64,000 nucleotides of DNA from Aplectana chamaeleonis (GCA_029168955.1 JAPDOI010001429.1:62001-126000), one strand, 5' to 3'. Shown: positions 46,240 to 58,359, numbered from the stretch's first letter. Numbers and translations are program-made. The notes: generated by a model from the letters alone, not told the origin.

Positions 46240-46745
46240 GGCGAACAATAGGCTTTCACCTGGACGAGGATAGCGAGGGCAGCACAAGGGGAAGAGCTGC
46301 TGCTCGAGCAGCACGTGCTGCAATTGTGATGCCTTTAGCAGGACGTGCTGCCCTCGTCCTCCATTTGTCGCCTCAGCTACTGCTCTTTGTTGTGGCCACT
46401 GTAGTGTGGGTGACATTGCCCAAGTGGTTCATTTGCACAGCTACGAGCATATTAACAATCAGCAGGAGAGATCTTTTCTTTAGCATGCACATATAGACAT
46501 CTGGATAGCTGTATGTCAATTCACCTTTCCTTTTTTCCACCAAACAAGTTGAATATAATTTAAACGAACAAAGGATCCTTATTACAAGAGATCGTGGGCT
46601 GTAATGGAGCACAAATAGCTCTCACCTCTACTAGAATAAGAACGTCAGCACAAGGGGACGACCTGCTGCTCGAGAAGCGCGTGCTGCCTTTGTCCTCCAT
46701 TCGTGGCGTCAGCTGCTGCTCTGTGCTGTGGCTAGCACAGCGTGG
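46240..46745 (+). repeat. Two copies of a CAGCACAAGGGG repeat
   Basis: 46240-46405 and 46592-46745 share a CAGCACAAGGGGAAGAGCTG-type segment, GCTGCTCGAG, and GTCCTCCATT.GT. Each is partly palindromic (CAGCACGTGCTG). Non-coding. Confidence 0.5.
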
Positions 46746-46962
46746 TAACATTGTTCAAAGTGGTCTAATTTCGGCTTTGGAACAGTGGCTGTCTTCGAAA
46801 AACCTGAATTTTTTCAATGTCTTCCCAAATATAATTTTTAAACGAAGAGAATTTTTTTCGAAACTCCTACTCTTAAATTTGTTTAACAGGAATTTCTAGA
46901 AGGGGTAATCGTTTGCTTTTCTACCTTGAATACACAGTGACAGACGAACACCACAGTTCTTA

Positions 46963-48211
46963 CCAGGTTGTCCAATAATTCTTGTCCGAAAATTTCACCA
47001 TTTTTAACTTTTTTTTCAACTTTATTGAAAAACAAGTCTAATCAACAATATATTCACCACAGTTATCCACAACAGTGGCCCATCGATTGGGCAGGTCGCC
47101 GATGCCCTTCGCCCAGAACTCCGGGGGCTGCGACTCGATGAAGTCCGCGATGTCGGATTTGAGGTTGTCGTAGTTGGTGAATTTTCTTCCGGCCAAAAGG
47201 TGCTTCAGCGGGCGGAACAAGTGGTAGTCGGAGGGTGCGAAGTCCGGGGAATACGGCGGACGGGCAACCGTCTCCAAGCCGAGCGTCGCCAACTTCTGCT
47301 GGGTCTCCTTCGCCACATGAGGGCGCGCGTTGTCGTGCAGCAGGTAGACCGAGGCCCGTCGCGGACGCTTATTCTCGGATGGCGGCGGCTATTTTATCGA
47401 GCTGATCGGTGTGGATAGAGGCGGTGACCGTCCTGTGAAGCTCGAAGTCCAGCATGCCCTTGGTGTCCCACCAGCAGCAGAGTATGATCTTCAGCGGGTG
47501 CAGGTCGGCTTTCGGCGTCGTCGTCGGCTCTTCTCCGCGCGGGATCCAGACAGCACGGCGAGCGACTTTGTCGTAGAAGACCCAGCTCTCATCCCCAGTG
47601 ACCAGGTCCTCGAGAAACTCCTTGCGATGCGGACGAAGGAGGAGGGACTGGCAGACCGCCACGCGACTTTGCTTGTTGGCGTCCGTCAGACGGTGGGGGA
47701 TCCAACGGGCCAGAACTTTGTGGTAGCCGAGTAAGTTGAGTCGATTGTGGATGGTGGACTCGCTGCAGCCGAGCGTCGTCGCCAGTTCATGGGTGGTGGC
47801 TTCCGGCTTCTCCTTGATACAGCGACGGACTTCGCCATAATCCACCGTAGAAGACCTCCCGCTGTGCCCCCTGTCCTCGAGGCTCGTATCGCCGCTCTCG
47901 AAACGATTGAACCAGCGGCTGACTGTGCGTTGGGACACTGCATCCTCCTTGCACGCTCTGCAGATGTTGGCGACCGCGGTGCCCGTGTCGTTGCCCAGCA
48001 GTCACTCGAAGTACACGAACGAACGAATTCGACCTTGGTCCATTTTAGCTTGTACTGGTAGCTAGACGCGGCGACTGCGCCTTATATACCCCTAGCGTAG
48101 AACTTTGGAGAACCTTCTAGAAGGTCCTTACACTTGCCTTATATTATAACACTTCTAAGGAAATTTATAGAATTTTGAAAATTTTCGGACAGGAATTATT
48201 GGACGGCCTGG
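46963..48211 (-). mobile_element. Mariner transposon copy 2, disrupted
   Basis: 1249 bp, inverted ends CCAGGTTGTCCAATAATTC and CCAGGCCGTCCAATAATTC, TA at 46961-46962 and 48212-48213. The same transposase as copy 1 is encoded from 48043 to 47038, with all catalytic blocks present (VTGDESW, then HDNARPH and PSDYHLF after a frame change). Its defects differ from copy 1: a TGA at 48004-48002, a 9-nt loss (LPQG region near 47437) and a one-base gain near 47370 that shifts the frame. Dead, but recent. Confidence 0.93.
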
Positions 48212-48984
48212 TATATAGGAAAGGTAAACAGGAACTCTTTCTCAATTTTTTTCCATCTTGCTGGTCAAAAATTTGCAAAACAATAGATTGAACCGAGATT
48301 GAAGTGATGAATGGACTTGACATTAGACTTCGGACTACCCGAGCCCCGGGCGTTTTTAGCCTCCCAATTCCAAGCGAACCATATAGCGGAGGTAAATCGA
48401 AAAATATCACAGGTTTCCGATTTCCGAAAACTTAAGCTTGACACATGATGAACGCGAACCAAATTTCCCATTTCGGCTCGTCAATTGATTACACAAATGG
48501 GAGGGACCCTGGAACAGTTCGACTGGTATGTACGCGCGACGGAGAACCACCGTTTTCACCTTGTCGCTGGAACTTGGAGTTTGGTTAGGCCCAAATGCTT
48601 TTAGGTGCCTTCCATTCCGTGTATTATGTAGATCAACAGGACATTTCAAATCAATTGATTTCGCACATGGAATGACCTTCCGATCTTCACGAATTCTTAA
48701 GTACTCATGTTGAAACGGGAACTTCTCTTCGAGTTTCTCGCTCTGTATTGGTGATAATCAAAGTCGAGGGCTCACTAGTGATTTGTCAGAGTTCATGTAT
48801 GTGGAGGATGTGAGCATCAGGCCATTTTAAGGGTGTTCAGAAAAACTTTTTCGAATTTGGCTCTAAAAAAATTTCTGGGGGTTATCCAGGGTACCGAACA
48901 CGAATCAGGTTTCATTTGTCGATTTTCGGAATTTTCCGACAGGTAGGCCAAAACACACTCACTAGAGTATATCAACGATCATTC
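48212..48984. other. No gene recognised
   Basis: A minus-strand frame at 48407-48649 is open for 80 codons but has no supporting splice or family signal. Confidence 0.3.
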
Positions 48985-49245
48985 GGAATCGAATATTCGA
49001 ATAATTCGATTATTCGGAAAAGTCGATTTTTCGAATAATTTGTTTATTGGAATTTTCGGAAAAGTCAATTTTCCGATTTATTCGTCAATTCGAATATTCG
49101 GAAAAGTCAATTTTTCGAATAATTCGTTCATTTGAATATTCGGAGAAGTCAATTTTTCGAATAATTCGGTTATTCGAGTATTCGAAAGAGTCATTTTTTT
49201 CGAATTGTTCGTTTATTCGAATATTCGAAATTTTTATTCGTCTGA
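48985..49245. repeat. TTCGAATATTCGGAAAAGTC tandem repeat
   Basis: Five or so units of about 42-45 bp (TTATTCGAATATTCGGAAAAG). Related, more diverged arrays lie at 51150-51395 and 52690-52915. Confidence 0.8.
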
Positions 49246-49329
49246 TATACTCTAACACTCACCCGGTGAGCGAAATGCCACTTCTGATGGTTGCCAACAG
49301 GCAACGATAGAGTTTCATCGAAACTTCTT

Positions 49330-49779
49330 TGGGGCGGCATGCATGAACGCTGCGAAAAGGTCAGAGAGCCGCTCCGCGTTCTCCGTGCGAAGCGTCGAGC
49401 CAGAGGTGACCCGAGAAACATGCCGTCGGCTTGACGTTGGGACGCAAACTCACTACACACAGCAAACCTCACGCCTGAGAGCTGTTTTATTTGTTCCTTA
49501 TCTAGAAAAACTCCCTTTCTCTGAAACTTAAAAGCCAAACGAGAAAATTATTCAAAAAAATAATTAACTATAAAGAAGAAATCAAAAAAGACTCAAGTTA
49601 AGCACAATTAAAATTAAAAACAAAAACAGTTAGGCAGGGAGTTCACCGTGTGTTGTGAGGTTGCGTCCTTACACAAAGGGGACGGTATGTTTTCCGGGTC
49701 ACCTCTGGCTCGACGCTTCGCACGAAGGACGCGGCGCGGCTCCCTGACCTCATTCGCAGCGTTCATGCATGCCGCCCCT
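49330..49779. mobile_element. Palindromic element, about 150-bp arms
   Basis: GGGGCGGCATGCATGAACGC at the left and its inverse at 49760-49779; arms continue through GCGAAGCGTCGAGCCAGAGG/CCTCTGGCTCGACGCTTCGC. AT-rich centre. Non-coding; the open frames in the arms are mirror images. Confidence 0.8.
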
Positions 49780-50765
49780 GTAGATGTTATTTGGAGCACT
49801 TATCATGAATCTGACAAGGGAACTACTATAAGTCATACAAACCATTCCAAACAAAATGTACTTTTCTAGAACTATTTTCGGACGTAAAGTTCGAATATGC
49901 CCATCGCAGCTGCCTAGACTCACTCTGAAAGAAGTTATGAGCGTTTTTTAAGCTTCGCGGCAAGGTAAGGGTAACCCCCCTGGAATTTTTTGGGTGTTTT
50001 AAAAAGTTCTCCCGCTAAAAACATGTGTGAGAAAGGGTAATCTGGGGTGCTGTGCATGAATCTGTGGTTCGCTTGTCAAAACTTTGAGGTTTACTGTAGG
50101 TTACGGTAGATATCATATCATTTAGAAGGCGAATAAAAAGTCGACTTAAAAAACTATCTACCCTCTTATTCGAAGATTCGAGAGTTCAGGACAGCGTAAC
50201 AGCTTAATTCAGTTTTCGATACGGCAACAGCTCCATAACTTATTTTCGCGCACATTTATGAAATTGGAATGCGAAAAAAGAGTAGCTTAGTCTGAATAAA
50301 TCCAAAAGGATTCATTAAGAATCATTTCCGACTTAGGGAAATCTTTGCATTAAAATGAAAGAATCGTCGATTTCGGAAGCTGGCTGTAGGGTCTAGAGGA
50401 TACTGTCCAGTGGGACAACGGCGGGGACGTAAAACTTAAAATGTAAAACGAGTCTCTTAAATTTACCGAGGTACGGGTCAATGAGTGCATAGTCCTTACG
50501 AATCGTGCTGATACTTGGCTTTCCCTATCGAAGGCTGGCGACAACTAGGTGCCATATGTTAGCATGACGGGGCACCGAACTTTTGTTAACGCACACCATA
50601 GCACACAAAGTATATGTGCGATCCGCCCTGAGTGTATGTGCAGAGCTTCGGGAAGGATGGCCCCTTTTCGTCTGGTGCGAGCGGATGCGTCGCGACGTTT
50701 TGATTGTAGCTCACTCGCTGACACCCCATACAGTTATCAACCGAGGCCTATTCCAGCTTACACCA

Positions 50766-50903
50766 GCATGGATTCTGAAGAGACTTTGCGTTCCCCATTG
50801 GAGGTTGGCGCAAACTAGGTGCTCCTATGTTATAGCATACGGCACCGAATTTGCGCCAACCGTCAACGGTGAACGCGAAGTCTCTTACGGATCCATGCCG
50901 ACG
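50766..50903. mobile_element. Small palindromic MITE (TTTGCGTTCCCC family)
   Basis: ATGGATTCTGAAGAGACTTT then GCGTTCCCCATTGGAGGTTGG is mirrored by CCAACCGTCAACGG and GAACGCGAAGTCTCTTA..ATCCAT. A second copy is at 57550-57690 and a partial one near 50510-50595. Confidence 0.65.
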
Positions 50904-51149
50904 TTACTTCATCCCTCAGTCACTATATTGCACGTTGCACACGTATAAAAATAAGAAACAACTAGTTAGATTGTGAAGAAAGACAACAGTGATGTTTGTT
51001 TGTGGCTACACAAATCCTGCGTTTATTTCGCGCAAAGTAGAAAAATGCGTCCAGTTTGAGTAGCTGGCATTCCCAACATCCTTCTCAGTAACTAACAATA
51101 AGAGCTCTTGAGAGCGGCAAATTTTTCGGACAAGTCGGATTTCAATCTT

Positions 51150-51395
51150 TTCGAATGATAGACTTCTCGACTTTTGCGAAAATCGCCCTTTTTCAAATGA
51201 TCGACTTTCCGACTCATCTGAAAATCGCTCTTTTTCGAATGATCGACTTCTCGAATTATCCGAAAATCACCCTTTTTCGAATGATCGACTTTTCGATTTA
51301 GCCAGATTTTCCTCTTTTCGAATAGTCGACTTACTCGATTTAATCGAAGTCGACTTTTTTCAATCGGATGATGATTCGATCATTTGATTCGGCCC
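51150..51395. repeat. Degenerate TTTTCGAATGATCGACTT repeat
   Basis: Units of about 55 bp built on CCTTTTTCGAATGATCGACT, diverged. Same theme as 48985-49245. Confidence 0.65.
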
Positions 51396-51398
51396 AAG

Positions 51399-51760
51399 TA
51401 TACTCTCAGCGCCAGCGCGGCACGCGCTGGTGGGGCGTTGGAGCATGAATACTTTCTAGCTCGCGTGCCACGCTGGCGGATACTATGAATACTCCAGCGG
51501 CGACGCCATTGCGGAACGGAATGAAGCGAACCCAAGCATTTCCAGACAAGCAAATTCTAACCACGCGTTCACCATCATGGTAGCAGAGGATAGTACTGAA
51601 ATTAATTACTAACAATAAGAAACAGAAGAAATAGATGACGGATTCATGAAGAAAATGATGAGAAAATCGTTAATGCCGTCGCTGCCACGCCGGAGCGACG
51701 TCACGCGCGTGCCGCGCTCGCGTTCAGTAGTGTGAATATTTATCACTATTGCTATTTATT
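51399..51760. mobile_element. Palindromic GC-ended element
   Basis: GCCAGCGCGGCACGCGC at the left and GCGCGTGCCGCGCTCGCG near 51706-51723 are inverted. AT-rich centre, no gene. Confidence 0.45.
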
Positions 51761-52442
51761 AACAATCAAGCTCAACAGTTCTTTATATAGGAGTGCTGAA
51801 AAAGGAAATTTTCATCTTTTTTTTCGTCTTGCTGGTCAAAAATTAGCGAAAGTTTCGATTTAACCGACGATGTCGAGAACTGCGGCCCCATCAGAGAAAA
51901 TAGGACTTCAATAAAAAAGTGGGGTTATAAAAGAAATAAATATCATGACACTGGAAAAACCTGTATTCATTACCTATTGTCATGAAATTCTTTACAAGGC
52001 AAAAAACCGTTCACAGACTTGAAATTCTAACAAGAGACAAAAAATCATGAAGTTCTTGACCTTGATCAATCGAATACCTCTGGGGAAGCGAAGTGAGCGC
52101 AGCTGCTTTTCCCCGCCCGGGTCACATTTACATAGAAAGCTGCATTGAGTCCGATGCTTCTCCTTTTCTGTGTATCCGATCAACATGCGGTGATCGTGAC
52201 CAGGGATGTGCGCGATTTTCTGTTTTCTGTTTTCTGCCCATTTAGAGCCATTTTCTCTGTTTTCTGTAAAAATAGGCAAAATTTGGCAGAAAACAGAAAA
52301 AACCGTTAGCCACTATTTGTGACAATTCAACTGCAGAGACAAGAGGCAGGGGCCCATGAGCGTTAAACCCCTATGCTTAGGAAGCCTTGCCCGCATTCTC
52401 CGCAGTTCAATACGGTAAATGCGACTATCTCGCCATGGTGGT

Positions 52443-52560
52443 TACCCGAGCTAGTGTGGTGTAGTGGCGGGAGGCGCTGCTGTTTGCTGTACATGTTCGG
52501 GTTCGATCCTCGCTCAAAGTCAGCCGAACATACATACTGTCCTTCCGGGGTCCTTGCATT
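52443..52560 (+). repeat. tRNA-derived SINE-like sequence
   Basis: A-box-like TGGTGTAGTGGC (about 52456) and B-box-like GGTTCGATCC (about 52501) are spaced as in a tRNA-type pol III promoter. The acceptor and T stems do not pair well, so it is not a functional tRNA. Confidence 0.4.
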
Positions 52561-52689
52561 CGTAACATTTATGTAGAATGATGAAGGCACTGACTGGAGA
52601 GCCGGCTAACTCCCACAAGCCACTTCATGGGTCTAGAAAACATTCAAGCCTCTAGACGTCGAATGCGCAGTGTAGTATATTTGTTCCGA

Positions 52690-52915
52690 ATCGAAGAATC
52701 GGATGAGTATCCGACTGTTTCAGTCAGATAAAAAAGTCGACTTTTTATTCGGAAAGTCGGATATTCGAAAAAAAGCGATATCCGACTATAGTCGGAGAGT
52801 CGAATATTAGAAAAAGTGTTATATAAGACTACAGTCGAAAAGTCGAATATTCGAAAAAGTGCGATATCCGACTACAGTCGAAAAGTCGAATATTCGAAAT
52901 GAGTTTCATTTGGAA
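52690..52915. repeat. TCGAATATTCGAAAAAGTGC tandem repeat
   Basis: Four to five units of about 50 bp (GATATCCGACTACAGTCGAAA then AGTCGAATATTCG). Confidence 0.75.
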
Positions 52916-53599
52916 CAACTATACAGTGTAGCCCAATAGAGACTGAGAAAACCGAGACTTTATCATCCTCTTCTAGTGGTTACCCTTACCCAGAGGTTTA
53001 TCCTTGATGACTTTTTCGGAAGGTATGCGTTACAGTCAAATGACGCGAAGCCTGCAATGTTATTGTATGCAACTGAAAATGAGCTGTTATTACTTCTTAA
53101 CGCCAGCTATCCCTTCCGTATGCACGAGTCGTTTGAAGAATACTTTCTACTCGTAGGCAGAAACTGAGGATACGCAGTGCTATCGCTCTGATAGAGTGGG
53201 GTAAAGTTTTTCCCAACGGTGCCAGTTACGCGAATTCCAAGTGTTGCCTGGACTCATACCTGCCCGAGATGATAATTAATTTAAATAAGATGAAAAACAA
53301 TGAATTCGATGATGGGGCTATGACGCAGGGGATGAAACTGTCATATAGTTACGAGCGACACCACCCTAGTAGAGCGAGCGGCGCGATAGGTCATTTATAC
53401 TCGATCGGCACATTCGCGGGGTACGCCTTTGACTTCCGGGCCTTGAGGATTACAGTGATCAAACCAGTAATCATTCCGTTATTATCGTCAAAAATTGTGC
53501 ACTAGGGTAGGGCAAGCTTGCTCCGACTGAATCTGTATACATATTCGTTGCACATATTCAACTGAGATCGAGTAATCGAGTGTCAGTGCCTCGGGTTAA
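52916..53599. other. No gene recognised
   Basis: Open frames of 63 (52976-53167) and 78 residues (53269-53505) on the plus strand have no recognised domain or splice context. Confidence 0.3.
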
Positions 53600-54074
53600 A
53601 GGCAGTGTCCACGATAAAAACCATGTCTAATTTTTCGTTGGAGATCGGCAGCTGCGGGGCTTAGCGCAACCCTAACGTTGAGAAAACTAAGGAAAATGAG
53701 CTCGGAACTGTCCCCTACGGCTCCAAAGTTGGACACTCGTCAGCTCGTCACCCCCAGATGCACTTTCCACGCCCACCGACGTGAACAAATAAATACTCGA
53801 GATTGTGAGATGAGCGATGGTTTCCGATCAATAGCCCTGTTCTTCCCTTTTTTCCAACTTCTGTCTTTACTCAGGTCAGCTCGCATGCAAAAGACGGAAG
53901 TTACAAGCCTCGGACAACTCGTCCACCATGCTTCCCTAGCTAAATCTTTGAGGGGCCATAACTCCGTTACTAGAAGGTCTTGTACTATTCCAAAAACATC
54001 ATTGGAATCAGCACGGGACCGTCTTCACGATAGGCGTGAAAGCAGAAAAACGATTCTCATCGTGAACACTGCCT
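53600..54074. mobile_element. TTAA-family MITE
   Basis: 475 bp, AGGCAGTGTCCACGAT to ATCGTGAACACTGCCT, TTAA at 53596-53599 and 54075-54078. Close relative of 44385-44868 throughout. Confidence 0.88.
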
Positions 54075-54929
54075 TTAATGAAGGTCACAAGGACATTTAG
54101 CAACTTTAATCTGTCTTTTTCGACGCTTACTCTACTTCCTCCGGCCAACTGTTGGCTTCGGAATATTGTAGAAAAGAAGCATTTATTACGGAAAAATGTA
54201 TAAAAATTTTTATGCTGTGAACAATCTCAAATTTTGTGCGCTGAACACTGTTTATTGATTTTTTAAAAATTTTCTGTTTCTGCCCATTTTAGGAGATTTT
54301 TTTCTGTTTTCTGCTTCCAATACAAATTTCCGCACATCCCTTATCGGGACGTGTGTAGTGGCATGATTCGTATAAATCGGAAATCGGAATGCGACAAGCC
54401 GAACACCTTTAGAATTGCGGTACTCGGAAATGCAAATTTCCTCTAAAAATTAGAGGGCGAAAAATGAATTCGCGAGGAAAAGTTTGCTGCACCACGATTT
54501 CTCCATTCTCCCCCCATATTCCGCTCCCATTTTCTAGAAATCAGAATTCCGGTGTGTAGCATGTTGATGTGTGAGGAGTGTTATCCGAGCCCAATTAATC
54601 ATGGAAACACCTCAGGTGTATCCAGATTTTCGGTTACTTATATAATGAACACAGAAGATTAGGAAAAACATGCGAAATATGCATGAAGTATACAGTAGGG
54701 AGAGCAGATTTTTATTCCACTGTTCTAATTTGTTCAAAAATCATTCTTTTTAGAACAGCAGTTTTTTTTTAGCAAATTTGTTGCCACGATTCAAAACGAG
54801 AATATGAGTAAATTTTCGGAGTATTAGAAAACGCGACGGAAGCTGATCTTATTATTCTGTTTTTTTTTTCTGGTATAGTACATTCAGCAGTCAGGACGTA
54901 TTTGTCGAGGAGGCCTCAAGAGACCCTTA

Positions 54930-55413
54930 GGCCCCCGTCATGGTGGATCTACTGAGTCCCACCGGGCCGATACGCACCGAATTCGTGGGAAACGGGTGCA
55001 AAAAAATCAACCCACTGAGTCCGACTGCGACCATCTGATGCCCACCGCAATCCCCCCGGTCAATACTGATTGTTCTCATGCGTACAAGGGCGGGGCCAAT
55101 ACACCGACTGAGTCCCACTGAGTCCCACCGAAATCATCCTCACCCCAACCGGTCGATATAGGAGTTTCTCACGTGATTTGGGTGCATTTCTTCGGCCGAC
55201 TGCGACCTGCCAAGTCCCGCCGGATCTCGACTATCGTCGTCTGCGCTCTGCCCCACCTACTGCTGCCGATGACTATCGATTGCGTGTTTCGCAGAGGAAC
55301 TGGTTGGCGCTGGTGGCAACCGGACTCAGTCGGACTCAGCAGGTTTTTCCACCCCGGACTCATTCGGACTCAGTCGGACTCAGCAGGTTTTTCGACGAAG
55401 TCTGACCGGGGCC
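54930..55413. mobile_element. GGCCCC TIR element with TTA duplication
   Basis: Ends GGCCCCCGTCA and its inverse TGACCGGGGCC, with TTA on each side (54927-54929, 55414-55416). 484 bp. The inside has repeated CGGACTCAGTCGGACTCAG words at the right and the inverse at the left. A TTA duplication and GG-starting ends suggest a PIF/Harbinger-type MITE. Confidence 0.7.
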
Positions 55414-55422
55414 TTACGCCTC

Positions 55423-56497
55423 ACAAGGGAAGTGTTTAGAGTGGTTGGTGTTCTGCGAGAACGACCAGTATCGTTAGTATCTCTTCTGACCCAATAGTAA
55501 AAATGCGCAGTATTCCGCCCCGAGCTGCAGGTTCGAACAAGTTATGAGCATTTTTCAAGCCTCGCGAAAAGGCAAGGGTACTCATGAGGCATTTTTTTGC
55601 GAGTTTCAAAAAATTTTCTCGGATTTAGCCCAAAACTTGTATGTAAGGGTAATCTAGGGTACTTAACACGAATCTGGAGTCCATATGGCGAAATTTCGAG
55701 GTTTACTGTAGGTTACGGTAGGTATCGTGTAATTTAGGGGGCAAAAGCCACCTTAAAGTTTCGAAAATCGACAAACGGTCATTAAGTTCGTATTGTCCAC
55801 CCCGAATAACCCCCGTATACAAATTTTGATTAAATTCTGAGATTTTGACAAAACTACCGTATACCCACCGTAATCTACCGTAATTTGCTTAAAAAAACGG
55901 TAAATGGCCTCCAGGTTCGTGTCCCCCACTCCAATTAACCCCAAGAGAAACAATTTGAGCGATATCTACCGTAGCACTCCGAAAATCTCGAAAGTGGCGT
56001 TTTTCCCTGGAAATTTTCCCAGGTTGGGAATCTTCGAACGAAATTAGCCGAAAACTTCGGAAAATCTACTATTAAACCACAGATTCGTGGTCAACACTCC
56101 AAAAAAACCTCTGGGAGGATTTTAAGTCAAATCTGGATCATTTTTCTAGAACGCTTCCAAAGTCTTCTAATCACGCCCAACCACTAATCCGTAGAAGTCG
56201 AAACGCTTTCAGTCTGCACAAAATATGGAAAATGCGCCTTCAGTCAAATTTTGCTCAGGGAGGTAGTTTCGGGCGCTGAACACATTTATGAGGTCCGATT
56301 CCGGATTTTGGAAAGATTAATGCCCTTTTTGGAGGGTGCAAAAAGAACAAAAACTACCTTTTTAGGCTTGTAACTTCTTGGAACCTGCAGCTCGGGGCGG
56401 GGTACTGCGCATTTTTAATATTGAGCCAATAGAGATACTAACTACACATACTTGTCGTTTTGGCAGATGCGTTTATCACTCTAAACACTTCCCTTGT
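55423..56497. mobile_element. ACAAGGGAAGT TIR element
   Basis: Left ACAAGGGAAGTGTTTAGAGTG and right CACTCTAAACACTTCCCTTGT are inverted; subterminal GTTAGTATCTC and GCGCAGTATTCCGCCCCGAG segments are mirrored. About 1.07 kb with no transposase. Same family as 15573-16895. Confidence 0.8.
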
Positions 56498-56588
56498 CAG
56501 AGAAATACTCGTTTTAGAATGAGCGAACATCTGAATTCGAAAAGTGAAGTCTTGATATTTGGAAGTCCAGAAAACCAAATCGTGTTAA

Positions 56589-57044
56589 AGGCACAGTCCA
56601 AGCTCAAAGAGGAATTCTGAGATTTACACATAATTGTGAAGTAGACCTGTACCATATAACTCCTGCCAAGTGCGAGCCCTCGAATCCTCCGAATAAGAGA
56701 GATATAGGAAGAAGCCACCCTGAGGCACCCACCTCGGGAAGCCACTTTGTCACGTCCCTTTTGCAATCTATCGAGCTCAACGGTGACCAGATGAGCGATG
56801 ATTACTGATCAATAGCCCCGTTCTTCCCTTCATTCTCGACCTCTATATCCATTCAGGTCCGCTCGCATACATCGGTTGCAAATGACGAAAGTTAGAAGCC
56901 CCGGACAACTCGTTCACAGCGCTTCCGCAGCTCGATTTTTTAGAGGACATAACTCCGTTCCGGAGACATCATTGGAATCAGCGTGAGACCGTTTTTAAGA
57001 TAGATGGATAAACAGGAAAACGATTCCGAAGTTGGACTGTGCCT
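56589..57044. mobile_element. TTAA-family MITE
   Basis: 456 bp, AGGCACAGTCCAAGCTC to TTGGACTGTGCCT, TTAA at 56585-56588 and 57045-57048. Inner right part shares ACATCATTGGAATCAGCGTG with 44385-44868. Confidence 0.85.
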
Positions 57045-57549
57045 TTAAGGCGTTTCGTCGGAACCCTGCGACTCACAAGCGACCTAAGGTTTCGATTTTC
57101 TTCAATTTTTACCTTCTTTCAAAGTTCCAGATGTTTTCATGAATACACAAACTCGGAGCGGTTTTTTCCCAAATCCGATTCCTTTCTTTTTAACGTGCAA
57201 ATCAAAGTATTTATTGTTTTTCGGCTAGGGGTGACGCCAGTTCCCCGGAAAAAAAACTGCATGAGTGACTCAATCCATACTTTCGACCGAGTCGTATTAT
57301 TCAAAAATTATTCAAATAACTAATAACGAATCATCCGAAATTTGAAAGTGTCGGTTCAACTAGAACACTTCGTTAAAAGCGGTTTCGAATAATATTCGAA
57401 ATCCAAACTTTTTGAAAATAGACGTTCAATAATTGTTCGGCGTTCAAATAATTTATCATTTCGAATAATAAAAATGCGGAAATACTAATCTATCATATTT
57501 TCTCTCGAAGGTGCTTATCATACAATTATACTCGTGAATGTACAGTCGG

Positions 57550-57690
57550 CGTGGATTCTAGTGATACTTTGCGTTCCCCATCGAAGGTTGACGCTTACTC
57601 AGTGGACCTATGCATGTTATAGCCTAAAGCACCGAGTTCGCGCCAACCTTCCATAAGGAAAGCAAAGTATCAATAGGATTCACGCCGACT
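57550..57690. mobile_element. Second copy of the TTTGCGTTCCCC palindromic MITE
   Basis: GGATTCTAGTGATACTTTGC to GCAAAGTATCAATAGGATTC, the mirrored ends of the family described at 50766-50903. About 140 bp. Confidence 0.65.
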
Positions 57691-57944
57691 GTATGTATGT
57701 ATCTAATGGTTTTCCTCATAATTGCTTGACGATAGGATTTAGTGGGCATGTATCTGAAGTCCACCCGAGCTGTAATATTTGTATACAGTTGATGGAATCT
57801 GAATAGGCTCTATGTGATGGCTTCTATGGACGTTTGAGCATTAAGAACTCCGGATTGGGTAGTGTCCCATCGTGATTTATCTGGATCAATTCTATTCATA
57901 GGTTCAAAGCACAGCTTCCAACAAATGGAATTGTCAAAACTTAC

Positions 57945-58085
57945 TATAGTTCTGGAGTCCTCTTCCGTTTCAACAATTTCCGTATGCGCCAGTCCCAGCC
58001 ATGTCCGTTTTGCATCCAGAAGTTCAGCTACAAGATTTCCAAAGAGCCCTTTCTTTGAGACTCCACAATTATCCTCCCATGCAAC
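57945..58085 (-). CDS. Candidate exon, unassigned
   Basis: A minus-strand stretch encodes GLFGNLVAELLDAKRTWLGL and HTEIVETEEDSRTI, then a strong donor ATA|GTAAGT at 57944-57943. Composition is convincingly protein-like. The acceptor is unclear: an in-frame stop lies about 12 codons upstream. Reading straight through the donor also stays open to 57810, so it may be unspliced. No family recognised. Confidence 0.3.
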
Positions 58086-58231
58086 CAATTACACTAAGGA
58101 CAGGCGGTCTGCGCATAATACATTAGTCATGGAGCGCTTACTTTTCTGGGCTAAGTGTATTCAATTATGCTGTTCTTTTCCTTTCGTTGTCCCGTATTGA
58201 GTTACAACTTACGTATTGTCGTCCTCATTAG

Positions 58232-58359
58232 TGCAGCCATTTGTAAGCAAATACTCAACTCTAATTGCCAAAACACCTGCTGTTGCTCAGAGAGGTGCCG
58301 AGGAATACCTTCATTTTATCAAAGAATCACATATCGAAGGGTTCGAACGTAGGCTGTAG
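58232..58359 (+). CDS. Candidate terminal exon, unassigned
   Basis: After a TCCTCATTAG acceptor, 41 codons are open to a TAG: QPFVSKYSTLIAKTPAVAQ and then GAEEYLHFIKESHIEGFERR. Looks like a real C-terminus, but no upstream partner exon or family was found. It is on the opposite strand from the candidate exon at 57945-58085. Confidence 0.3.

Noticed and set aside
52443..52520. Functional tRNA gene
   Set aside because: T and acceptor stems do not pair; only promoter boxes are tRNA-like.
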